DNA from: Acidobacteriota bacterium
Lineage (GTDB): Bacteria; Acidobacteriota; Terriglobia; UBA7540
Assembly: GCA_003165615.1 (NCBI GenBank)
Contig: PLWR01000660.1
Location: forward strand, 1-5,146
Length of the DNA: 5,146 nt
Reading direction: 5' to 3'
Shown here piece by piece: positions 1 to 5,146 of this stretch (positions are counted from its first letter, which is position 1; the number at the start of each line of letters is the position of its first letter). A program made the translations under genes and the position numbers. The notes below the pieces were generated by a model. It did not search any database and was not told where the DNA came from. It saw only the letters and a list, made by a program, of their open reading frames with translations.

Positions 1-460
1 CCGAAGTGTAACCGCGGCCGCTCTTGACGCGCAGTTCGATGCTCAGGCTGCCGCCTTCACTCACCGTGGCGATGTAGACGTCCTTATCGAGAACCTCAAC
101 GTCAGAGTCCTCTTGAATCAGGCGGGAAGTGACTTCGCCCGGCTTGTCCACATGGAGGGTAAGTGTCTTGGGGCCTTCCACGCTCATTTTCAGCGGGATC
201 TGTTTCAGGTTTAAAATGATATCCGTCGCGTCTTCAACAACCCCCGGGATGGATGAGAATTCGTGCATGACGCCTTCGATCCGTACCGCCGTAATTGCCG
301 CTCCCTCAATGGAGGAGAGCAGCACGCGTCGCAGAGCGTTACCGATTGTGGTCCCGAAACCACGCTCAAAGGGTTGCGCGGAAAATTGTCCGTACTTGTC
401 CGTCAGCGTATCGGTGTTTGCTACCAAGCGCTTCGGTTTCTGGAATCCCTTCCAAAGCAT
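1..460 (-). CDS. rpoA: DNA-directed RNA polymerase subunit alpha, N-terminal part (3' end beyond window)
   Basis: Encodes the alpha subunit of RNA polymerase, whose N-terminal domain dimerises and nucleates assembly of beta and beta' while the C-terminal domain contacts DNA and activators. Only residues 1-153 are visible. The protein opens with [12 protein letters not shown] and carries the family-defining dimerisation block [16 protein letters not shown] at residues 30-45, followed by [19 protein letters not shown] and [20 protein letters not shown] (66-85). The visible end, VKSGRGY, matches the conserved segment late in the N-terminal domain. The C-terminal domain lies outside the window. 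The ATG at 460-458 is chosen because the family begins there and a GGGAGG Shine-Dalgarno lies at 476-471, with a rather long 10-nt spacer. It follows rpsD by 63 nt, the longest gap in this cluster, and that gap contains a perfect palindrome. rplQ would be expected next, outside the window. Identification is certain. Confidence 0.98.
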   Translation of the reverse strand, partial: MLWKGFQKPKRLVANTDTLTDKYGQFSAQPFERGFGTTIGNALRRVLLSSIEGAAITAVRIEGVMHEFSSIPGVVEDATDIILNLKQIPLKMSVEGPKTLTLHVDKPGEVTSRLIQEDSDVEVLDKDVYIATVSEGGSLSIELRVKSGRGYTS

Positions 461-480
461 CGCTTTCAAACCTCCCTTGC

Positions 481-498
481 GGCCCGCCTTGGCGGGCC
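481..498 (-). other. Perfect 8-bp palindromic hairpin in the rpsD-rpoA gap
   Basis: The sequence GGCCCGCCTTGGCGGGCC is a perfect inverted repeat of two 8-base arms around a 2-base centre. As RNA it would realistically fold as a 7-bp all-GC stem with a 4-nt loop. It sits 4 bases before the rpoA Shine-Dalgarno (476-471) and 25 bases after the rpsD stop codon. No run of U follows on the transcribed strand (the next bases read GCAAGGGAGG), so it does not look like an intrinsic terminator. A role in transcript processing, mRNA stability or tuning of rpoA translation is inference. A dispersed palindromic repeat is the main alternative. Confidence 0.7.
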
Positions 499-523
499 AC
501 CTCTCGTGCACGCCGGATCCCTA

Positions 524-1153
524 TTACTTCGAATACAGTTCGACGATCATCTGTTCTTGAATCGGGAAATTGACGTCTTCGCGTTTCGGCAGCGAGATAA
601 CCTTCGCTTTCAAGCCTTCGCGGTCCAGTTGCAGCCAGGGCGGAACGCTCCGGCCACCGGACAGATCCAGTGCACGTTGAACAGCAGCCAGGTTACGGCT
701 GGTTTCTTTAATGGAAATTTCCTGTCCGGGGACAACAACGAACGAGGGAATATTCACCTTGCGTCCCGAGATCTGGATGTGTCCATGCCGAACCAACTGC
801 CGGGCGGCAGCGCGCGAGGATGCCAGACCCAACCGGTAGACGGCATTGTCCAGCCGCCGCTCAAGCATCAGCAACAGGTTCTCACCGGTTACACCTTTCG
901 TCCGCGCAGCCTTCTCAAAGTAGCTGCGGAACTGGTCTTCCAGGATGCCGTAGAGCCGGCGCAGCTTCTGCTTTTCACGGAGCTGCAATCCGTACCCGAC
1001 GATCTTGGGCCGACGGGACTTCCCATGTTGCCCAGGAGCGAAGTTGCGCTTTTCGATTTCGCACTTGTCCGTAAGGCACCGCTGTCCCTTCAGGAACAGC
1101 TTAACCCCTTCGCGCCGGCACAGCCGGCAAACCGCTTCACGATATCTTGCCAA
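524..1153 (-). CDS. rpsD: 30S ribosomal protein S4 (zinc-binding form, TTG start)
   Basis: S4 is a primary 16S rRNA-binding protein that nucleates assembly of the 30S body; in E. coli it is also the translational repressor of the alpha operon. The 209-residue length is typical. The N-terminal region has a four-cysteine zinc motif at C9, C12, C26 and C31 (C-X2-C-X13-C-X4-C), followed by the conserved [11 protein letters not shown] (residues 34-44). The S4 RNA-binding domain spans about residues 97-160, with [16 protein letters not shown] and [15 protein letters not shown]. The start is TTG at 1153-1151. No ATG or GTG lies in frame between the rpsK stop and this point, the first internal Met is residue 96, the family starts with MARYR at exactly this place, and a strong GAGGAGG site lies 5 nt upstream. 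The stop is TAA. It lies 42 nt after rpsK, as in the E. coli alpha operon; Bacillus keeps rpsD elsewhere. Confidence 0.98.
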   Translation of the reverse strand: MARYREAVCRLCRREGVKLFLKGQRCLTDKCEIEKRNFAPGQHGKSRRPKIVGYGLQLREKQKLRRLYGILEDQFRSYFEKAARTKGVTGENLLLMLERRLDNAVYRLGLASSRAAARQLVRHGHIQISGRKVNIPSFVVVPGQEISIKETSRNLAAVQRALDLSGGRSVPPWLQLDREGLKAKVISLPKREDVNFPIQEQMIVELYSK

Positions 1154-1170
1154 ACTAACCTCCTCAGGAG
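1154..1170 (-). promoter_or_regulatory. rpsD ribosome binding site inside a self-complementary element
   Basis: On the coding strand the Shine-Dalgarno GAGGAGG (1165-1159) lies 5 nt before the TTG start, and its GGAG can pair with CTCC just upstream. The 11-base element CTCCTGAGGAG (1170-1160) is self-complementary apart from its centre, giving a 4-bp stem with a 3-nt loop. The strong ribosome binding site settles TTG as the start codon. Whether the small hairpin masks the site in the cell is not shown; on its own it is short. Confidence 0.7.
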
Positions 1171-1195
1171 CGAACCGCGAACTTCCGATTTCGTC

Positions 1196-1603
1196 CTAAA
1201 CTCTTCGACGCTTCGGCGGACGGCAGCCATTATGCGGAATGGGCGTCACGTCCTTGATATTCCGCACTTCCAGTCCGGCGGTGGCAAGGGCGCGAATGGC
1301 CGACTCGCGTCCGGCTCCCGGCCCCTTCACCCGCACCTCCACGCTGCGCATGCCATGGTCGCGAGCCGCGTTGGCCACGCGCATCGCCGCTTGCTGGGCG
1401 GCAAAGGGCGTGCCCTTGCGCGATCCCTTGAAGCCGAGCGAACCCGCGCTGGCCCAGCAGATGACGCGACCGTCAGAATCCGTAATGGCAACGTGGGTAT
1501 TATTGAACGTCGCCTCGACGTGCACAATCCCGACCGGGACAATGCGCTTTTCCTTCTTCTTGAAAACCTTCTTCTTGCCTGCTTTTGCCGCCGCTTTCGC
1601 CAT
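1196..1603 (-). CDS. rpsK: 30S ribosomal protein S11
   Basis: S11 is a component of the 30S platform that binds 16S rRNA near the mRNA exit region and neighbours S18 and S21. At 135 residues it is slightly longer than the E. coli protein, owing to a lysine/alanine-rich basic N-terminus (residues 1-20, including [15 protein letters not shown]). The core follows: [21 protein letters not shown] (25-45, shown by its NNTHV motif), [20 protein letters not shown] (50-69), [15 protein letters not shown] (92-106) and the C-terminal [18 protein letters not shown]. The Asn-Gly pair at 125-126 corresponds to the site reported to carry isoaspartate in E. coli S11; whether that occurs here cannot be seen. 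The ATG is preceded by GAGG with a short 4-nt spacer. The stop is TAG. It lies 38 nt after rpsM and 42 nt before rpsD. Confidence 0.98.
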   Translation of the reverse strand: MAKAAAKAGKKKVFKKKEKRIVPVGIVHVEATFNNTHVAITDSDGRVICWASAGSLGFKGSRKGTPFAAQQAAMRVANAARDHGMRSVEVRVKGPGAGRESAIRALATAGLEVRNIKDVTPIPHNGCRPPKRRRV

Positions 1604-1641
1604 GAATCCTCACTCAAGAAATTGATGCAGCCGTGCCTTGA

Positions 1642-2028
1642 CTAAGTCTTTGCCAAGGACCGCTTCTTATTGGTCACCGTGCCTTTGCGCGGGCCCTTGC
1701 GCGTGCGCGCGTTCGTGTGGGTGCGCTGGCCACGAGCGGGAAGACTGCGCCGGTGGCGCATGCCGCGGTAGGATCCCACTTCAATCAACCGCCGGATGTT
1801 CATGGCGGTTTCCTTGCGGAGGTCGCCTTCCACCGCTCCCTCTTCTTCCAGGATCTGGCGGATTTTGCTGGTTTCTTCCTCTGTCAGATCCTTGATCTTC
1901 GTGGCCGGATCGATTCCCGACCGCATGAGAATGGAAAGAGCTCTGGCCCGGCCGATGCCGTAAATGTAAGTCAGGCCAATTTCCGCGCGCTTTTTGGGCG
2001 GTAAATCCACGCCCGCAATTCTTGCCAT
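1642..2028 (-). CDS. rpsM: 30S ribosomal protein S13
   Basis: S13 sits in the 30S head, contacts the P-site tRNA through its basic tail and forms intersubunit bridges with the 50S central protuberance. The 128 residues match the family in length. Visible signatures are the N-terminal [14 protein letters not shown], the helix-turn segment [13 protein letters not shown] (residues 18-30), the coiled middle helices about 48-85, [27 protein letters not shown] as the conserved C-terminal block (86-112, shown by its [20 protein letters not shown] core) and a lysine-rich tail to residue 128. The ATG at 2028-2026 has a strong GGGAGGG site at 2040-2034, 5 nt upstream. The stop is TAG. In E. coli this gene opens the alpha operon behind an S4-responsive pseudoknot leader. 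Here only 53 nt separate it from rpmJ, so a leader of that size is not present. Confidence 0.98.
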   Translation of the reverse strand: MARIAGVDLPPKKRAEIGLTYIYGIGRARALSILMRSGIDPATKIKDLTEEETSKIRQILEEEGAVEGDLRKETAMNIRRLIEVGSYRGMRHRRSLPARGQRTHTNARTRKGPRKGTVTNKKRSLAKT

Positions 2029-2052
2029 TTCAACCCTCCCGTCTCATCCGCT

Positions 2053-2072
2053 ACGCCGTACCAATCCGGCGT
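2053..2072 (-). other. Small stem-loop in the rpmJ-rpsM gap
   Basis: ACGCCG at 2053-2058 and CGGCGT at 2067-2072 are exact reverse complements separated by 8 bases, giving a 6-bp GC-rich stem in the 53-nt gap. It ends 12 nt before the rpsM Shine-Dalgarno. No U-tract follows, so it is not a terminator. It occupies the place where the E. coli operon has its S4-regulated leader but is far simpler. A regulatory function is speculation, and chance is possible. Confidence 0.4.
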
Positions 2073-2081
2073 CAGCACGAA

Positions 2082-2195
2082 TCATCCCTGCCGCTGCTTG
2101 TGCTTGGGGTTCTCGCAAATCACCCGCACCACTCCGCGCCGCCGAACAATCTTGCATTTCGTGCAAATCTTCTTCACTGACGAACGCACCTTCAT
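2082..2195 (-). CDS. rpmJ: 50S ribosomal protein L36 (zinc-ribbon form)
   Basis: L36 is the smallest bacterial ribosomal protein and stabilises 23S rRNA packing near the base of the L7/L12 stalk. The gene codes for 37 residues, the usual length: it begins [15 protein letters not shown] and ends [12 protein letters not shown] before TGA at 2084-2082. The zinc ribbon is complete, with C11, C14, C27 and H32 in the C-X2-C-X12-C-X4-H spacing of the zinc-containing form. The arginine-rich segment VRRRGVVRV (residues 17-25) is typical. The ATG at 2195-2193 is preceded by GAGGGG with a suitable spacer of about 5 to 7 nt. It lies 48 nt after infA and 53 nt before rpsM. The infA-rpmJ-rpsM arrangement is widely conserved outside the gammaproteobacteria. 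Identification is certain despite the short length. Confidence 0.97.
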   Translation of the reverse strand: MKVRSSVKKICTKCKIVRRRGVVRVICENPKHKQRQG

Positions 2196-2243
2196 AAATT
2201 CCCCTCATTCAGCCTTAGGTACCCAGCACCCGGGACATCGCAC

Positions 2244-2462
2244 CTACTTGTACCGGAACACAATCCGGCCCCGCGTCAGGTCGTAGGGAGACAATTCCAC
2301 GGCAACCTTGTCACCCGGCAGTATGCGGATAAAGTTCTTCCGCATCTTTCCCGAAATGTGGGCCAGAACCTGGTGCTTGTTGTCCAATTCAACTCGAAAC
2401 ATTGCGTTGGGTAGTGACTCCAGCACCGTCGCCGTAACCTCGATCGCATCTTCCTTTGCCAT
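2244..2462 (-). CDS. infA: Translation initiation factor IF-1
   Basis: IF-1 is a cytoplasmic OB-fold protein that binds the 30S A site during initiation and works with IF-2 and IF-3 in selecting initiator tRNA. The 72 residues equal the standard bacterial length. The sequence starts [20 protein letters not shown] and contains the conserved FRVELDN (22-28), [21 protein letters not shown] (33-53, shown by its [14 protein letters not shown] core) and [15 protein letters not shown] at the C-terminus. The ATG at 2462-2460 is fixed by the family start. Its Shine-Dalgarno is poor: the only GAGG (2477-2474) lies 11 nt upstream, inside the loop of a possible hairpin. The stop is TAG. The gene follows map by a 57-nt structured gap, as in the Bacillus-type order. 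Confidence 0.98.
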   Translation of the reverse strand: MAKEDAIEVTATVLESLPNAMFRVELDNKHQVLAHISGKMRKNFIRILPGDKVAVELSPYDLTRGRIVFRYK

Positions 2463-2519
2463 ACTTCTTGGGGCCTCTACCCCGTCGCGGCGCCCATTAG
2501 GCAGGCGCAGCGGGGAAAA
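2463..2519 (-). promoter_or_regulatory. Structured GC-rich leader between map and infA
   Basis: On the transcribed strand two competing structures can be drawn. The first is an imperfect hairpin with a 5-bp stem GCGCC (2508-2504)/GGCGC (2494-2490). It is extended past a single mismatch by CGC (2512-2510)/GCG (2488-2486), and possibly by CCC (2515-2513) pairing with G residues at 2483-2481. The second is a 4-bp hairpin, GGGG (2483-2480)/CCCC (2473-2470), whose 6-nt loop holds the only GAGG ahead of infA. The same G run can serve either structure. No U-tract is present, so this is not an intrinsic terminator. Control of infA translation is inferred and no promoter was recognised here. Confidence 0.4.
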
Positions 2520-3269
2520 CTACAAACGTGTCAGAACGTCAGGTCCATTCTGAGTGACCGCAACCATGTGCTCGAAATGCGCCGACAGCTTACCGTCAGC
2601 CGTCACCGCAGTCCAGTTATCATCCAGGACTCGAACGGCAGGCCCGCCGGCGTTCACCATGGGTTCAATGGCAAAGACCATGCCCTCTTTCAGCAACGGC
2701 CCATGGCCCGATTGGCCAAAGTTTGGAATCTGAGGTTCCTCGTGCATCGCCTTGCCAATCCCGTGGCCCACAAACTCCCTCACTACCGAATACCCGTTTT
2801 TCTCGGCATATTGCTGCACTGTGGCCGAAACGTCGCCCAGTCTATTTCCTAACCGCACTTTTTCCAGCGCCAACTCCAGGGATTCTTCCGTCACCCTCAG
2901 CAAACGCTGGGCGGATTCGCTGATGGCTCCCACTGGGATAGTTATGGCGGAATCGCCATAGTATCCATCCAGCACAACGCCCGTATCCAGGCTGAGGATA
3001 TCGCCTTCCTTAAGCGTGCGGCGGTCAGAGGGGATGCCGTGAATAATTTCGTCGTTGACCGACGCGCACAGGCAGCAGGGGTAACCGCGATATCCTTTGA
3101 AAGCCGGCCGTGCTCCCAACTCTTTGAAGCGCCTGGCCACAAATTTCTCCAGGTCAAGCGTCGTGACTCCCGGCCGCGCTTGCTCGCGTATCTCGCCCAA
3201 AACCTGACGAACCATCTTGCCGCTGCGCCGCAGCTTCTCGATTTCAGCCGATGACTTACAGATAATCAT
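2520..3269 (-). CDS. map: Type I methionine aminopeptidase
   Basis: This cytoplasmic dimetal enzyme removes the initiator methionine from nascent proteins after deformylation when the second residue is small. The 249 residues form the single 'pita-bread' domain of the short type Ia enzymes, without an N-terminal zinc-finger extension. All ligands are visible: H77 (in NDEIIHGIP), metal ligands D95 (SLDTG), D106 (YYGD), H169 (FVGHGIG), E202 (FAIEPM) and E233 (HFEHM), plus the substrate-contacting H176. The GYRGYPCCLCASVN segment (59-72) is the usual pre-active-site strand. The start MIICKSSAEIEKLRRSG agrees with the family. Its ATG overlaps the adk stop as ATGA, and no good Shine-Dalgarno is seen immediately upstream, so translational coupling to adk is likely. 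The stop is TAG. The placement between adk and infA is the common Bacillus-like order. Confidence 0.98.
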   Translation of the reverse strand: MIICKSSAEIEKLRRSGKMVRQVLGEIREQARPGVTTLDLEKFVARRFKELGARPAFKGYRGYPCCLCASVNDEIIHGIPSDRRTLKEGDILSLDTGVVLDGYYGDSAITIPVGAISESAQRLLRVTEESLELALEKVRLGNRLGDVSATVQQYAEKNGYSVVREFVGHGIGKAMHEEPQIPNFGQSGHGPLLKEGMVFAIEPMVNAGGPAVRVLDDNWTAVTADGKLSAHFEHMVAVTQNGPDVLTRL

Positions 3270-3922
3270 GCCTTTGAAAGATAATCCGTCAGTCCCTGGG
3301 CAATCGCCTCAGGCTCCTTATTTCCGTCCAATGCCAGCAGCAAGCCCTGGCCGCGATAGTACTCAATCAAAGGGCTGGTTTGCTTGTGGTACGCTTCCAG
3401 CCGCTGACGGATGGTAGTTTCATTATCGTCTGCCCGGTGCAGCAACTTTCCCCCGTCCTTATCACAGGTCCCTTCAACCTTGGGCGGATTGAAATGGATG
3501 TTGTAAATTTCTCCGCATACAGAGCAGGTCGCCCGACCGGTGAGTCGTTTTAACAGCAACTCCTCACTCACTTCGATATCAAGAACCAACGGTCGCCCTT
3601 CACCCTTCGCCACCAAAATGCGATCCACAAACTGCGCTTGCGAAATCGTCCGCGGAAAGCCGTCGAGGATAAAACCATCCTTGCAATCCGGTTGGTCGAT
3701 CCTCTCTTCCACGATGCCGTCAACCACTTCGTCTGGCACCAGCTTACCAGCTTCCATCCTGGCTTTAGCCGCCAATCCCAGCGGGGTTTCTCTCTTTACC
3801 GCATCGCGCAGGATATCGCCGGTGGAAATTTGCGGGATGCCATAATGCTTGGCCACTTCCCGCGCTTGCGTGCCCTTACCTGCCCCGGGGGCTCCCAGGA
3901 AAATCAAACAATGCGCTCGCAT
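3266..3922 (-). CDS. adk: Adenylate kinase, long form with zinc-type LID
   Basis: Catalyses ATP + AMP = 2 ADP in the cytoplasm and sets the adenylate balance. The 218 residues match the long bacterial form. Visible elements are the P-loop GAPGAGKGTQ (10-19), the AMP-binding region with STGDILR (33-39) and DGFPRT (87-92), and the LID domain about residues 126-166. The LID carries C133, C136, C153 and D156, the Cys3-Asp zinc pattern known from Bacillus subtilis adenylate kinase. Conserved RADDNETTIRQRL follows (163-175). The ATG at 3922-3920 has a strong GGAGGG site at 3933-3928, 5 nt upstream. The gap to secY is 21 nt, and the TGA stop overlaps the start of map by 4 bases. The secY-adk pairing is widespread in non-proteobacterial spc operons. 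Identification is certain. Confidence 0.98.
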   Translation of the reverse strand: MRAHCLIFLGAPGAGKGTQAREVAKHYGIPQISTGDILRDAVKRETPLGLAAKARMEAGKLVPDEVVDGIVEERIDQPDCKDGFILDGFPRTISQAQFVDRILVAKGEGRPLVLDIEVSEELLLKRLTGRATCSVCGEIYNIHFNPPKVEGTCDKDGGKLLHRADDNETTIRQRLEAYHKQTSPLIEYYRGQGLLLALDGNKEPEAIAQGLTDYLSKA

Positions 3923-3943
3923 GAGTTCCCTCCGAACGCCCCG

Positions 3944-5146
3944 TCAAGACGACCGCCGTCCCCGGATCCTGCCCTTTTTCAAGAACCCTTCGTAATGCCG
4001 CATGATGAGCTGAGCCTCCACCTGCTGCACGGTGTCCATGGCTACTCCCACTACGATCAGGAGGGACGTTCCACCAAAATAGAAGTTGACGTTCAGCCCG
4101 TGCAGAACCCATGCCGGCAAGTGGGAGTCAAACCATCCTGCCCCCATCCAGCCCGGCAAGTGGTTCAGGCGAAGCCCCGCCAGCATCAATTCAGGAATAA
4201 GTGCAACCAAGGCCAGATAGAAACCACCCACCCAGGTGATCTTGGTGAGGACATCATCCAGGTAATCAGCCGTGCGCTTACCCGGCCGGATTCCCGGCAT
4301 GAACCCACCCTGCTTGCGGACGTTGTCAGCAACCTCATCAGGGTTGTAGACAATCGAAAGGTAGAAATGGGCAAAGAAAATAATCATTATGACGTAGGTT
4401 AGCGTGTAAAGCGGTTCCCCATAAGCAAACACCTTGGAAAACCAGGCTAAGCCAGCGCCGAGATAACGAATGAGAACAATGCCGCTTTGATCGAGGTGAA
4501 ATAGACTAAGAGTCTGTGGAAAAGTTAAGATAGAAACCGCAAAGATAATTGGCATCACGCCGCCGCTGTTCACTTTGAGCGGCAGGTGGGTTGACACCCC
4601 ACCCATGATCCTGCGCCCCACCACCCGCTTCGCATATTGGATAGGGATGCGCCTTTCACCACGCTCCACGAAAACAATGCCGCCAACAATAGCCACCATA
4701 AAAGCCAGAAGCACAAAGAGTACCAGCAAATTCCAGGTGTGATTGACAAAAACCTTTTCATAAAGGTCGGCTGCGGCCCGTGGCAGCCCCACCACGATAC
4801 CGGCAAAAATCAAGAGCGACATGCCGTTACCGATACCGCGCGCGGTGATCTGTTCGCCCAACCACATGATGAAAATTGACCCCGCCGACAGCGTCAGCAC
4901 GGTGGAGAAAACGAAAGCCGGGCCCGGATGATTGACCAGTGAGGCTCCCGCGGCCGTCTGCTTCTCCAGGGCGATGGCGATTCCGAAAGCCTGGAACGCA
5001 CTCAATCCCACCGTCATCCAGCGGGTATAATCGGTTATTTTCTTGCGGCCTAAATCGCCTTCTTTCTTGAGTTTCTCGAGGTGGGGTGATACCACCGTGA
5101 GCAATTGCAGGATAATAGAAGCCGTAATATACGGCATGATTCCCAA
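3944..5146 (-). CDS. secY: Preprotein translocase subunit SecY (5' end beyond window)
   Basis: SecY is the channel-forming subunit of the SecYEG translocon in the inner membrane, threading unfolded proteins with SecA or the ribosome. The visible 400 residues run from the end of the plug/TM2 region (LGIMPYITASIILQLL) to the C-terminus. The first visible codon is TTG, read here as internal Leu, and roughly 80 N-terminal residues should lie outside the window. Nine hydrophobic segments fit TM2-TM10 (about 1-19, 45-62, 76-97, 108-124, 138-160, 194-213, 245-266, 305-324, 358-380). The ARGIGNGMS motif (102-110), the cytoplasmic loop GERRIPIQYAKR (163-174) and the SecA/ribosome-contact loop YNPDEVADNVRKQGGFMPG with GIRPGK (267-290; essential Arg equivalent R287) are intact. 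The loop between TM9 and TM10 (about 325-355) is longer than in E. coli. The stop is TGA, 21 nt before adk. Confidence 0.98.
   Translation of the reverse strand: MGIMPYITASIILQLLTVVSPHLEKLKKEGDLGRKKITDYTRWMTVGLSAFQAFGIAIALEKQTAAGASLVNHPGPAFVFSTVLTLSAGSIFIMWLGEQITARGIGNGMSLLIFAGIVVGLPRAAADLYEKVFVNHTWNLLVLFVLLAFMVAIVGGIVFVERGERRIPIQYAKRVVGRRIMGGVSTHLPLKVNSGGVMPIIFAVSILTFPQTLSLFHLDQSGIVLIRYLGAGLAWFSKVFAYGEPLYTLTYVIMIIFFAHFYLSIVYNPDEVADNVRKQGGFMPGIRPGKRTADYLDDVLTKITWVGGFYLALVALIPELMLAGLRLNHLPGWMGAGWFDSHLPAWVLHGLNVNFYFGGTSLLIVVGVAMDTVQQVEAQLIMRHYEGFLKKGRIRGRRSS

Noticed and set aside
1614..1641. TCAAG/CTTGA inverted repeat spanning the rpsM-rpsK gap
   Set aside because: Five pairs around an 18-base loop are expected by chance, and the arms are not GC-rich.
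263..1645. A 460-codon open frame on the plus strand running antisense across rpoA, rpsD and rpsK
   Set aside because: Its codons are in exact register with the minus-strand codons of all three genes, which happen to share one frame. Antisense stops then need sense TTA, CTA or TCA codons, which are rare in this GC-rich, highly expressed set. The translation crosses gene boundaries, resembles no family I know, and the sense genes are unmistakable.
2203..2230. Possible degenerate 7-base tandem repeat in the infA-rpmJ gap (GGTGCTG, GGTACCT, AAGGCTG, AATGAGG on the coding strand)
   Set aside because: Only the first two units agree at more than half of their positions. It recalls heptamer repeats I associate with some Acidobacteriota, but the match is too weak to call.
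3638..4402. A 254-codon plus-strand open frame antisense to adk and secY
   Set aside because: Same codon-register artefact: adk and secY are also in that frame. The product looks like mirrored coding sequence and there is no convincing start context.
5025..5031. TATAAT-like sequence (GTATAAT) on the plus strand inside secY
   Set aside because: There is no matching -35 element at the right distance and it would drive antisense transcription into secY. It is most likely coincidental coding sequence.
5144..5146. TTG at the right edge as a start codon for SecY
   Set aside because: The residues that follow (GIMPYITAS) are the conserved internal ALGIMPYISAS region at the start of TM2. TTG here is an internal leucine codon and the true start lies outside the window.

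Overview
The window is a nine-gene stretch of the conserved spc/alpha ribosomal-protein super-operon. All genes lie on the minus strand, so transcription runs from high to low coordinates: secY (5' end cut off), adk, map, infA, rpmJ, rpsM, rpsK, rpsD, rpoA (3' end cut off). Every complete gene has an intact reading frame. No stretch longer than 63 bases is free of genes, and I see no RNA genes, mobile elements, CRISPR arrays or foreign genes.

The organism is a bacterium of moderately high GC content. The order secY-adk-map-infA-rpmJ-rpsM-rpsK is the one known from Bacillus and many non-proteobacterial phyla. The placement of rpsD between rpsK and rpoA is the E. coli arrangement. The RpoA N-terminus ([12 protein letters not shown]), the SecY C-terminus (KKGRIRGRR) and the general style of the proteins remind me most of Acidobacteriota. 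This assignment comes from memory of the families, not from a search, and it is tentative.

Region by region: 5146-3944 encodes the SecY translocon channel. Next come two housekeeping enzymes, adenylate kinase (3922-3266) and methionine aminopeptidase (3269-2520), joined by an ATGA overlap. After a GC-rich structured gap come initiation factor IF-1 (2462-2244) and the 37-residue ribosomal protein L36 (2195-2082). The block ends with ribosomal proteins S13, S11 and S4 and the RNA polymerase alpha subunit (2028 to the left edge). Together they couple ribosome assembly, translation initiation, N-terminal methionine removal, membrane insertion, adenylate balance and transcription capacity.

I found no evidence of an undescribed system. 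The points worth a second look are small and lie in the gaps: a TTG start for rpsD whose Shine-Dalgarno sits in a self-complementary element, a perfect 8-bp palindrome just ahead of the rpoA ribosome binding site, and two competing hairpins ahead of infA.
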